Assembly: GCA_005882415.1 (NCBI GenBank)
Contig: VBAE01000034.1
Location: 1-6,359 of the forward strand
Length of the DNA stretch: 6,359 nt
Reading direction: 5' to 3'
Origin: Alphaproteobacteria bacterium
GTDB lineage: Bacteria; Pseudomonadota; Alphaproteobacteria; Sphingomonadales; Sphingomonadaceae
Made by a program: the position numbers and the translations under genes. This document shows positions 1 to 6,215 of this stretch, one piece after another. A model generated the notes under the pieces. That model ran no database searches. It was not told the DNA's origin and was given only the letters and a program-made list of their open reading frames with translations. Within the stretch, counting starts at the first letter, position 1. Each line of letters starts with the position of its first letter.

Positions 1-854
1 ATCGCGCCGTGCCCGAAAGCTTCTCCTACGTTCGCTGCGGCGATTGCGATGCCCTCTCGATAAGCCCGGTTCCGATCGATCGGCTGTCGGAAATCTATCC
101 CCAGACCTATTACAGCTTCAGCGGGGACAGGCTGTCGCTGGCCGAGCGTGTGAAGCAGTGGCTCGACCGCCGGATGTTCCGAAAGCTGTTTTCCTCCGTC
201 GAAGGGCCGGCTCTGTCGGCACTCGACGTCGGAGGCGGAACCGGCTGGCTATTGTCCCAGGCGAGGCTCGCCGAGCCGCGTCTTCGCCGCACATTCGTCG
301 TCGATATCGATCCCCAGGCACAAGCCGCGGCGGAGGCGGCCGGGCATGAGTTCTTCCTCGGCCGGGTCGAGGATTTCGAATGCCGCGAACGATTCGACGT
401 GATCATGCTGCTCAATCTGATCGAGCATGTCGCCGATCCGGTTGCGGTGCTCGCCCGGATGAAGGCGCTTCTCGCGCCGGGCGGACAAATCCTGGTCAAG
501 ACTCCGAACCACGACAGCCTGGATGCGAGGCTGTTCCGCAATCACAGCTGGGGCGGGCTTCACTGCCCGCGCCACTGGGTCCTGTTCACGCCCGAGAGCT
601 TCACCCGCGCGGCCGAGAGCGCCGGCCTTTCGGTCCGGCAGATCGCCCTCACCCAGGGCGCCCCGTTCTGGGCGGTCTCGGCTCTGGAATATCTGGAGCG
701 CAAGCGCCTGGTCCGGATCAGCAGGGATCGGCCGATGTGCGATCACCCCTTGTTCGCGCCCCTGCTCGTGCTGTTCGGCGCCATCGACATGCTGCGCAGG
801 CCGATCGCCCGCACATCGCAGATGTTCATCCAGCTGGCGAACAACCCGGCCTAG
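1..854 (+). CDS. Class I SAM-dependent methyltransferase, 5'-truncated by window edge
   Basis: This is the C-terminal part of a class I SAM-dependent methyltransferase of the Methyltransf_23 type, which usually modifies sugars or other small molecules. Complete codons begin at position 3. A GTG lies at 9, but the reading frame is open to the edge, and C10 and C13 (numbered from that GTG) look like the second half of an N-terminal CxxC...CxxC zinc ribbon common in this family. The true start is therefore probably upstream of the window. Visible motifs are motif I LDVGGGTG (72-79), the acidic VDID after the second strand (98-101), NLIEHVADP (136-144), LAPGGQILVKTPN (155-167) and the family signature HCPRHWVLFTPESF (185-198). 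The C-terminal end is complete and stops at TAG 852-854. It converges with the membrane protein gene and overlaps its 3' end by 29 bp. The substrate cannot be read from the sequence; a glycan or nucleotide-sugar is an inference from the neighbours. Confidence 0.9.
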   Translation, partial: RAVPESFSYVRCGDCDALSISPVPIDRLSEIYPQTYYSFSGDRLSLAERVKQWLDRRMFRKLFSSVEGPALSALDVGGGTGWLLSQARLAEPRLRRTFVVDIDPQAQAAAEAAGHEFFLGRVEDFECRERFDVIMLLNLIEHVADPVAVLARMKALLAPGGQILVKTPNHDSLDARLFRNHSWGGLHCPRHWVLFTPESFTRAAESAGLSVRQIALTQGAPFWAVSALEYLERKRLVRISRDRPMCDHPLFAPLLVLFGAIDMLRRPIARTSQMFIQLANNPA

Positions 855-2184
855 CAGGGCTAGCCGCCGCCCGGAGCCTGAACAGCCGGAACGGCCCGAC
901 TTGCGCGCCTTCCGAATATCCCTGCCACAGCCGATCGAACTCGGGGTCGCGCCGCAACCAGGCGAGCGCATCGAAGCTGCGCGACTTGAGGCCGGTATGC
1001 CGGCTCCAATCGGTATCGACCACGACAGTGTCGGGCGACCGGCGCAGCTCGGCGACCGCCTGGCGGACCGCCCATTGCTCGGCAACGCCGTCGCCCCGCG
1101 GAGCCTCTCCAGCCAAGGCCTTGGCGACAAACGTGAAGGAGCGCCCGCGGTCCAGCACATTCACAAGGCGCGGAATCTGGCGCTCCCGCCCCTCGCTTCC
1201 GCGCCACCAGGGTAGCGCCTGGATCACCAGCACCGCAGCTGCTGCGGCCAGGAGAGCCCGCCCCGCCGGAGGCCGGCTGTGCAAAAGCGCGGCGGCCGCC
1301 AGGACGGCGAACCCCCAGCCGGGGAGGAAATGGTAGGGGAAGAGCTTCATCTGCAGGACCGCCGCCGCGTAGAAACCGGCGGCGGCGAGCAGGAAAGCCA
1401 TTGCGGTCCGGTCCCTGGAGCCGAACACCGGGACGGCCAGGGCGAGGATGAAAAATCCGGCGATCGCGGCCCGTACCGCCCCTTCGCCGTTATACTCGAT
1501 TCCTCCATAAGCCGCGCGTGCGAGCGGCAGGGCCTCGACCAGGAACGGCCGGAAGGCGACGAGCAGGAGCAGGGCATAAAGCGCTCCGACGCCTACGATC
1601 GCGGCTTCTTCCCGGCCCAGCCGGCGCCGGTAGAGAGCGAGCACGGCCAGCGGAATGAGGAAATGCGGCTTGATCGCAAAACCCAGCCCGGCCAGCGCCC
1701 CCACCAGGATCGAGTGCCACCTGCCGCGGCTTGCCTCGACGCACCAGGGCGCCACGAGGATGAAGGCGAATTGCTCGCGCTGGCCGAATTCCCGCGGCAG
1801 CGCGAAGCCGACGAAGAGGGCAAAGGCGATCAGGACCGGGCCGCGGCGCTCCGCCGGAAGCGCCTTCGCCAGCAGCAACAGCGACAGCGCGGCGAGCGCG
1901 GCGGTCCAGAGCTTTACCGCCAGCGACAAGCCTATCACCGCACCCAGCGGCACCGCCGGCAGGTAGATCAGGAAGGCCAGCGGGAAGTTCACTTCCAGGA
2001 TATCGCGGCCGTAGACCGCTCCGCCGGCCACCGCGCGCGCCACCCAGGCAAGGAAGGCAACGTCGTGATTGAGATAGGCGCCAAGCTGCGTCGCGACTCC
2101 CACGGCGAGAATGGCGGCGGCAACCAGAAGCGGCCTGAGCAAAACCGCGCCCTTTGCCGCTCCTTCCCCGCCACCATCGCTCAT
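826..2184 (-). CDS. Polytopic membrane protein, GT-C glycosyltransferase-like
   Basis: This 452-aa integral membrane protein has roughly ten hydrophobic segments, at about 16-36, 65-85, 87-108, 117-130, 139-149, 156-180, 193-214, 237-255, 259-278, 290-302 and 308-324. A soluble C-terminal tail of about 125 residues follows. The pattern resembles GT-C fold (PMT/ArnT-like) transferases, which use lipid-linked sugars at the outer face of the inner membrane. Supporting features are an acidic residue in the loop after TM1 (NHDVAF, D41), the YGRDILEVNFPL stretch (58-69, with D61 and E64), FGQREQ (133-138) and KLFPYHFLPGW (280-290). I cannot name the family. The ATG at 2184 was chosen over a TTG at 2211 because the extra nine residues are charged and GGGGGAA lies 6 nt before the ATG. 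It follows the peptidase gene on the same strand, but a terminator sits between them, so it probably has its own promoter; I could not recognise one. An alternative is a membrane protein without transferase activity. Confidence 0.85.
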   Translation of the reverse strand: MSDGGGEGAAKGAVLLRPLLVAAAILAVGVATQLGAYLNHDVAFLAWVARAVAGGAVYGRDILEVNFPLAFLIYLPAVPLGAVIGLSLAVKLWTAALAALSLLLLAKALPAERRGPVLIAFALFVGFALPREFGQREQFAFILVAPWCVEASRGRWHSILVGALAGLGFAIKPHFLIPLAVLALYRRRLGREEAAIVGVGALYALLLLVAFRPFLVEALPLARAAYGGIEYNGEGAVRAAIAGFFILALAVPVFGSRDRTAMAFLLAAAGFYAAAVLQMKLFPYHFLPGWGFAVLAAAALLHSRPPAGRALLAAAAAVLVIQALPWWRGSEGRERQIPRLVNVLDRGRSFTFVAKALAGEAPRGDGVAEQWAVRQAVAELRRSPDTVVVDTDWSRHTGLKSRSFDALAWLRRDPEFDRLWQGYSEGAQVGPFRLFRLRAAASPARPGCSPAG

Positions 2185-2230
2185 CCGCACTTCCCCCGGG
2201 TCACGCCGCAAGCTCTATCGAAGCCTGGCC

Positions 2231-2269
2231 GAGACAGAAAGGCGGCACCTCTTCTCGAGAGGCGCCGCC
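2231..2269 (-). terminator. Rho-independent terminator of the M3 peptidase gene
   Basis: Read on the minus strand, GGCGGCGCCTCT (2269..2258) pairs with AGAGGTGCCGCC (2252..2241) to form a 12-bp stem with one G-U wobble and a CGAGA loop. It is followed by the T-rich run TTTCTGTCTC (2240..2231). It begins 22 bp after the TAG stop of the peptidase. The plus strand has no T-run after the hairpin, so it acts only on minus-strand transcripts. It separates the peptidase transcript from the downstream membrane protein gene. Confidence 0.88.
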
Positions 2270-2291
2270 ATTCCAATACCCGCCGTGCCGC

Positions 2292-4463
2292 CTACCGGGT
2301 GACCGGGAAGCCCCGGCGCTTGAGCAGCGCATTCACGTCCGGGTCCCGCCCACGGAACGCCCGGTACGCCTCGGCGCGGTCGGTTTCGTTGCCGGTGGAG
2401 AGCAGGGTCTCGCGGAAGCGGTCGGCGGTCGCCTTATCCCAGGGGCTGCCCGCTTCCTCGAACGCCGCCCAGGTGTCGGCGTCCATCACTTCCGACCAGA
2501 GGTAGGAATAATAGCCGGCCGAGTAGGCGTCGGACGAGAAGAGGTGGCCGAATTGCGGCAGCCGGTGCCGCATCACCATCTCCTTGGGCATGCCGAGCTT
2601 GGCGAGCGCCTGCCGCTCGAACGCGTCGGGATCGACGACCCCGTCCGGGTCGGTGTGGAGCATCATGTCCACCAGAGCGGAGGAGAGATATTCGACCGTG
2701 GCGAAGCCCTGGTTGAACGTCTTCGCCTTCTGTATCTTGGCGATGAGCGCCGCCGGCATCGGCTGCCCGGTCTTATAGTGACGCGCGAACTTGTCGAGCA
2801 CCTCGGGCGTCAGCACCCAATTCTCGTTCACCTGGCTCGGATATTCGACGAAGTCGCGCGGCGTCCCCGCCAGCCCCGGATAGTAAGTGTCCGAGAGGAA
2901 ATAATGGATGGCGTGGCCGAACTCGTGGAACAGGGTCTCGGCATCGTCGAGGCTGATCAGCACCGGCTGGCCCGGGGCAGGCTTGGTGAAATTGTTGTTG
3001 TTGGAGCCGAGCACGATCCGGTCGCCGGTCAGGCCCGAGCGGCTGCGATAGGTGGTCGCCCAGGCGCCGGACTGCTTGCCGGTGCGGGCATAGGGATCGA
3101 AGTAGAACAGCCCGACGACCTCGCCGTTGCGGCTGACCTCGAAGGTCCGGACGTCCGGGTGGAAGACCGGGACGGCGCCCGTATTCTCCTTGAACTGCAG
3201 GCCGTAGAGCTGCCCGGCCGACCAGAACATGCCGTTCACCATGTTCGAAAGCTCGAAATAGGGCTTCAGCTCGTCCTGCGAGAGGTTGTAGCGGGCGTTG
3301 CGGACCTTCTCCTGATAATAGCGATAGTCCCAGGGCTCGATCGTGATCCTGGCGCCCGACTTCTTCGCAAGCGCCTGCATGTCGGCGACTTCCTCATGGA
3401 CTCGCGCGACGGCAGCCGGCCAGACCTTCATCATCAGGTCCATCGCCTTGGCCGGGCTCCGGGCCATCGTGTCCTGCATCCGCCACTCGGCATGGTTGGC
3501 GAAGCCGAGCAATTTCGCACGATCCGCCCGCAGCTTCACGATCCGCGCGATGACGGCGTTTGTGTCGTTGGCGTCCCCATTGTCGCCGCGATTGGCGAAG
3601 GCGCGCCAGACCTTCTCGCGCAGCGCGCGATTGTCGGCGAAGGTCATGATCGGATCGGCTGCCGAGCGCGTGTTGACGATCGCGAAGGTGCCTGCCGGGA
3701 GCTTGCGCTCGGCGGCCGCGGCCGCGGCGGCGTCGCGTACGTCCTGGGGAACGCCCTTCAAATCGGCCGCGGTGGCGGTGGTGTAGCTGTTCTCGTCGGC
3801 AAGGAGCTTCTCGCTGAACTCGGAGAAGGAGGCGGCGAGCTGCTGGTTGTAGGCCGAAAGCTGCTGCTTCTGCTCGGGATTGAGGTTGGCGCCGCGGCGG
3901 GCGAACGATTCATATTGGCGCGTGACAAGGCGCTTCTGCTTGGCGTCGAGGCCAGCGGTGTCGCGCGCTTCGTAGATCGCCTTGATCCGCTGGAAGAGCT
4001 TGGGGTTCAAGATGATCTCGTCGGAGGCGGCGGAGAGCTTGGGCGACCATTCGCGGTCCAGCTTTTGGTATTCGGGCGTTGCGAGGTTGCTGGTCATGAC
4101 GCCGAAGATCGACTCGACCCGGTCCTGCCGCTCGCCCGCTTTCTGCAGCGGAACGATGGTGTTCTCGAAGGTCGGGGCTTCCGGATTGTCGACGATCGCG
4201 GCGATCTCGCGGCGCTGCTCGTCGATCGCGAACTGGAAGGCTTCGGGGAAGAGTTCCGGCTTCACCTGGTTCCACGGCGGGACGCCGGCATAAGGCCCGG
4301 TCCATTCGGCCAGCAGGATGTTGTCGGGGACGACGGGAGCGGCGGGGGCCGGAGCGGCGGCGACGGGTTCGGCGGCGGTGGCGATGGCGGTTTCCTGCGG
4401 AGCGGTCGTGGTGCAGCCCGCGAGCGCCAAAGCGGCGGCGGTGCCGAAAAGATATGGCTTCAA
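2292..4463 (-). CDS. M3 family zinc metallopeptidase (Dcp-like), predicted lipoprotein
   Basis: This 723-aa oligopeptidase belongs to the thimet oligopeptidase/dipeptidyl carboxypeptidase family (M3), which cleaves short peptides. An N-terminal lipoprotein signal peptide is visible: a basic residue, a hydrophobic stretch and the lipobox LAGC with Cys at 17. An Ala/Pro-rich linker follows to about residue 47, then a helical N-domain, then the catalytic domain from about 270 to the end. The zinc motif is HEFGH at 513-517. The third ligand is Glu540 in DFVEYPSQ, matching the DFVE Glu of thimet oligopeptidase. Substrate-binding tyrosines lie in AGYYSYLW (649-656). All key residues are present. 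Thr follows the lipid Cys, which under the E. coli rule would favour the outer membrane. The start is TTG at 4463; it gives the intact signal peptide, and GGAG sits 8 nt before it. A nearby ATG (4477) is out of frame. The gene has its own candidate promoter and terminator, so it is probably monocistronic. A role in periplasmic peptide turnover is inferred. The gene symbol dcp is possible but unproven. Confidence 0.95.
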   Translation of the reverse strand: MKPYLFGTAAALALAGCTTTAPQETAIATAAEPVAAAPAPAAPVVPDNILLAEWTGPYAGVPPWNQVKPELFPEAFQFAIDEQRREIAAIVDNPEAPTFENTIVPLQKAGERQDRVESIFGVMTSNLATPEYQKLDREWSPKLSAASDEIILNPKLFQRIKAIYEARDTAGLDAKQKRLVTRQYESFARRGANLNPEQKQQLSAYNQQLAASFSEFSEKLLADENSYTTATAADLKGVPQDVRDAAAAAAAERKLPAGTFAIVNTRSAADPIMTFADNRALREKVWRAFANRGDNGDANDTNAVIARIVKLRADRAKLLGFANHAEWRMQDTMARSPAKAMDLMMKVWPAAVARVHEEVADMQALAKKSGARITIEPWDYRYYQEKVRNARYNLSQDELKPYFELSNMVNGMFWSAGQLYGLQFKENTGAVPVFHPDVRTFEVSRNGEVVGLFYFDPYARTGKQSGAWATTYRSRSGLTGDRIVLGSNNNNFTKPAPGQPVLISLDDAETLFHEFGHAIHYFLSDTYYPGLAGTPRDFVEYPSQVNENWVLTPEVLDKFARHYKTGQPMPAALIAKIQKAKTFNQGFATVEYLSSALVDMMLHTDPDGVVDPDAFERQALAKLGMPKEMVMRHRLPQFGHLFSSDAYSAGYYSYLWSEVMDADTWAAFEEAGSPWDKATADRFRETLLSTGNETDRAEAYRAFRGRDPDVNALLKRRGFPVTR
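3711..3731 (-). repeat. GC-only codon run encoding seven alanines
   Basis: Seven consecutive GCN codons encode Ala245-Ala251 of the M3 peptidase, in its helical N-domain. The stretch is made only of G and C and contains overlapping GCGGCC and CCGCGG units. It is low complexity within a conserved gene and stays in frame. Replication slippage could vary its length without disturbing the frame. Confidence 0.6.
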
Positions 4464-4471
4464 GTTCGAAT

Positions 4472-4475
4472 CTCC
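4472..4475 (-). promoter_or_regulatory. Ribosome binding site deciding the TTG start of the M3 peptidase
   Basis: GGAG lies 8 nt upstream of TTG 4463 on the minus strand. No other in-frame start upstream has a comparable site, and starting further in would remove part of the lipoprotein signal. This supports TTG as the real start. Confidence 0.6.
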
Positions 4476-4528
4476 ATGGCGGTGGCGGCCCGCGCGTCCC
4501 CTCGCGGTCGCCGGTAGAAGGCGCGGCT

Positions 4529-4558
4529 TCTATAGGCTCCGGGCTTAACCTCAGGCAA
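4529..4558 (-). promoter_or_regulatory. Candidate sigma70-type promoter for the M3 peptidase gene
   Basis: On the minus strand, TTGCCT (4558..4553) and TATAGA (4534..4529) are separated by 18 bp. Each matches the consensus at four of six positions. It lies in the 110-bp gap between the aldehyde dehydrogenase stop and the peptidase start, and would leave an untranslated leader of roughly 60 nt. I found no clear terminator after the aldehyde dehydrogenase, so read-through from that gene is also possible. Confidence 0.45.
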
Positions 4559-4573
4559 CTCCACCGCTCTTGC

Positions 4574-6040
4574 TCATTCCCCCATCTGACGGAGCGGCGG
4601 GCCGACGTCGCGGCGGCGGATGACGAGGTTTCTGATCTCGGTCATGTCCTCCATCGCGAAGCGGATGCCCTCGCGGCCGAGACCGCTGTCCTTGACCCCG
4701 CCATAAGGCATGTTGTCGACCCGGTAGCTCGGCACGTCGTTGACGACGACGCCGCCGACTTCCAGCCGATCCCAGGCGTCGAGCGTCTTGAACAGGTCGC
4801 GGGTGAACAGGCCCGCCTGGAGGCCGAATTTCGAATCGTTCACCTCTGCCAGCGCCGCGTGGAAGTCGCTGAAGCGCGAGAGGATGGCGACGGGGCCGAA
4901 CGCCTCCTCGCGATAGACGGTGGCGGAGCGGCCGACGCCTTCGAGCAGGGTCGCCTCCAGCATCGCCCCCTCCCGGCCGCCGCCGCACAGAAGGGTCGCG
5001 CCGCTTTCCACCGCCTCCTGAATCCAGCCGTCGAGGCGGCTCGCCTCGCCTTCCGAGATCATCGGCCCAATGAAGGTGTCCCTATCATGCGGGTTGCCGC
5101 CGACGAGCTTCCTCGTCCGCTCGACCAGCCGGTCGCGAAGTTCGTCATACACGGCTTCATGGGCGATGATCCGCTGGACGCCGATGCAGCTTTGGCCGGA
5201 CTGGTAGAAGGCGCCGAACACGATCCGCTCGACCGCATCCTCCAGATCCGCGTCATGGTCGACGATCACGGCTGCATTGCCGCCGAGCTCCAGCACCACC
5301 TTCTTCTTCCCCGCCTTGGCCTTCAAGTCCCATCCCACCGCGGGGGAGCCGGTGAAGGAGAGGAGCTTCAGCCGCTCGTCGGTGGTGAACAGGTCGGCGC
5401 CGTCGCGGTGAGCAGGAAGGATCGAGAAGGCGCCCTTCGGCAAATTCGTCTCGGCAAGCACCTCGCCGATGATCAGGGCGCCGAGCGGGGTGCGGCTGGC
5501 GGGCTTCATCACGAACGGGCAGCCGACCGCGATGGCGGGCGCGATCTTGTGGGCGGCGAGGTTCAGCGGGAAGTTGAACGGGGAGATGAAGCTGCACGGG
5601 CCGATCGGCACGCGCTTCCAGATGCCCTGATAGCCGCGGGCGCGGGGGCTGATGTCGAGCGGCTGGACCTCGCCGGTCATTCGCACCGATTCCTCGGCGG
5701 CGATTCGGAAGGTGTCGATCAGCCGCATCACCTCCCCTTCCGAATCCTTGATCGGCTTCCCCGCCTCGACGCAGAGCGCGAAGGCGAGCTCGTCGAACCG
5801 CGCCTTGAAGCGGTCGACGCAATGCTGGAGCACCGCCTGGCGCTCATAGCTCGCCATCCGCGCCATCGGACCGGCCGCTTCGGCTGCGGCGGCGATGCCC
5901 GCGTCGATGGTGGCGGCGTCGGCAAGGGCGGTGCGGAAGGCGACCTCGCCCGTATATTTGTCGGTAACCTCGAGGTCCGCATTGGGCTGCCGCGCCTCGT
6001 TGGCGAGGTAGAGCGGGTAGGTCTTGCGGAGCTCGATCAT
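4574..6040 (-). CDS. NAD(P)-dependent aldehyde dehydrogenase (GapN/PhnY/y4uC-like)
   Basis: This 488-aa aldehyde dehydrogenase oxidises an aldehyde to the acid with NAD(P)+ in the cytoplasm. All catalytic elements are present: Asn156 in SPFNFPLN, the general base Glu251 in LELGGN, the nucleophile Cys285 in GQSCIG and Glu379 in EEAFGP. The 34-residue Glu-Cys spacing equals that of human ALDH2. The cofactor loop KPASRTP (179-185) has Ser182 where NAD-preferring enzymes usually carry Glu, which would leave room for NADP; this is inferred. Overall it resembles the branch holding GapN, phosphonoacetaldehyde dehydrogenase and the uncharacterised y4uC-like enzymes. The real substrate is unknown. The start is ATG 6040, because AAGGAGG lies 5 nt upstream; the frame remains open to 6115, but those 25 residues are Gly-rich and unlike the family. 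Length is normal for the family. It is transcribed divergently from the epimerase gene and lies upstream of the peptidase on the same strand. Confidence 0.95.
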   Translation of the reverse strand: MIELRKTYPLYLANEARQPNADLEVTDKYTGEVAFRTALADAATIDAGIAAAAEAAGPMARMASYERQAVLQHCVDRFKARFDELAFALCVEAGKPIKDSEGEVMRLIDTFRIAAEESVRMTGEVQPLDISPRARGYQGIWKRVPIGPCSFISPFNFPLNLAAHKIAPAIAVGCPFVMKPASRTPLGALIIGEVLAETNLPKGAFSILPAHRDGADLFTTDERLKLLSFTGSPAVGWDLKAKAGKKKVVLELGGNAAVIVDHDADLEDAVERIVFGAFYQSGQSCIGVQRIIAHEAVYDELRDRLVERTRKLVGGNPHDRDTFIGPMISEGEASRLDGWIQEAVESGATLLCGGGREGAMLEATLLEGVGRSATVYREEAFGPVAILSRFSDFHAALAEVNDSKFGLQAGLFTRDLFKTLDAWDRLEVGGVVVNDVPSYRVDNMPYGGVKDSGLGREGIRFAMEDMTEIRNLVIRRRDVGPPLRQMGE

Positions 6041-6045
6041 GCGTC

Positions 6046-6052
6046 CCTCCTT
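6046..6052 (-). promoter_or_regulatory. Strong Shine-Dalgarno of the aldehyde dehydrogenase gene
   Basis: AAGGAGG on the minus strand lies 5 nt before ATG 6040. It is a near-perfect anti-16S complement and fixes this ATG as the start rather than the codon at 6115. Confidence 0.85.
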
Positions 6053-6140
6053 GCCGGCCCAGGCGCTCTTAGCGTCTGCGCCCCCGCCACCGCCAGAGCC
6101 AAGATGCGCCGGCAAATTACACCCGTAACGGAGCTTTCTC

Positions 6141-6174
6141 CACCTTGACTGCGGTCATCACCTTGCGATCATTA
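6141..6174. repeat. Imperfect tandem repeat in the divergent intergenic region
   Basis: The heptamer CACCTTG occurs at 6141-6147 and again at 6159-6165, 18 bp apart. Each copy is followed by a related block: GCGGTCATCA (6151-6160) and GCGATCATTA (6165-6174), identical at eight of ten positions. The units appear to be two copies of one element differing by a few bases of spacing. Their place between divergent genes and the near two-turn spacing fit a pair of regulator sites, but chance duplication is possible. Confidence 0.4.
6145..6174 (+). promoter_or_regulatory. Weak candidate promoter toward the epimerase gene
   Basis: TTGACT (6145-6150) matches the -35 consensus at five of six positions. 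With an 18-bp spacer, the -10 position is occupied by TCATTA (6169-6174), which is a poor match. The -35 overlaps the first CACCTTG repeat. This is a tentative call based mainly on the -35 and on the need for a promoter between the divergent genes. Confidence 0.25.
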
Positions 6175-6215
6175 GGAGGTGCGGGGACATTCACTTCCAT
6201 CCATTTCGGTCCATT

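Noticed and set aside
1279..2505. A 408-codon plus-strand open frame opposite the membrane protein gene
   Set aside because: It is a Gln/Arg-rich translation that spans two real minus-strand genes and a terminator. It is the mirror of the hydrophobic codons of the membrane protein.
2154..4517. A 787-codon plus-strand open frame opposite the M3 peptidase
   Set aside because: The minus-strand frame has complete M3 motifs, a signal peptide, promoter and terminator. The plus-strand translation is low-complexity and resembles no family; long antisense frames are expected in GC-rich genes.
4516..4530. A small inverted repeat GAAG...CTTC upstream of the peptidase gene as a terminator for the aldehyde dehydrogenase
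   Set aside because: The stem is only four base pairs with no following T-run on the minus strand, and it overlaps the candidate -10 region.
6041..6115. A 25-residue N-terminal extension of the aldehyde dehydrogenase
   Set aside because: The extension is Gly/Ala-rich and unlike the family, and AAGGAGG sits exactly before the internal ATG at 6040.
6129..6140. A short hairpin GGAG/CTCC in the divergent intergenic region
   Set aside because: A four-base-pair stem without a T-run is too weak to call a terminator or operator.
4454..6148. A 564-codon plus-strand open frame opposite the aldehyde dehydrogenase
   Set aside because: The opposite strand carries every ALDH catalytic motif and a near-perfect ribosome site. 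This frame is rich in His, Arg and Ala with no recognisable domain.
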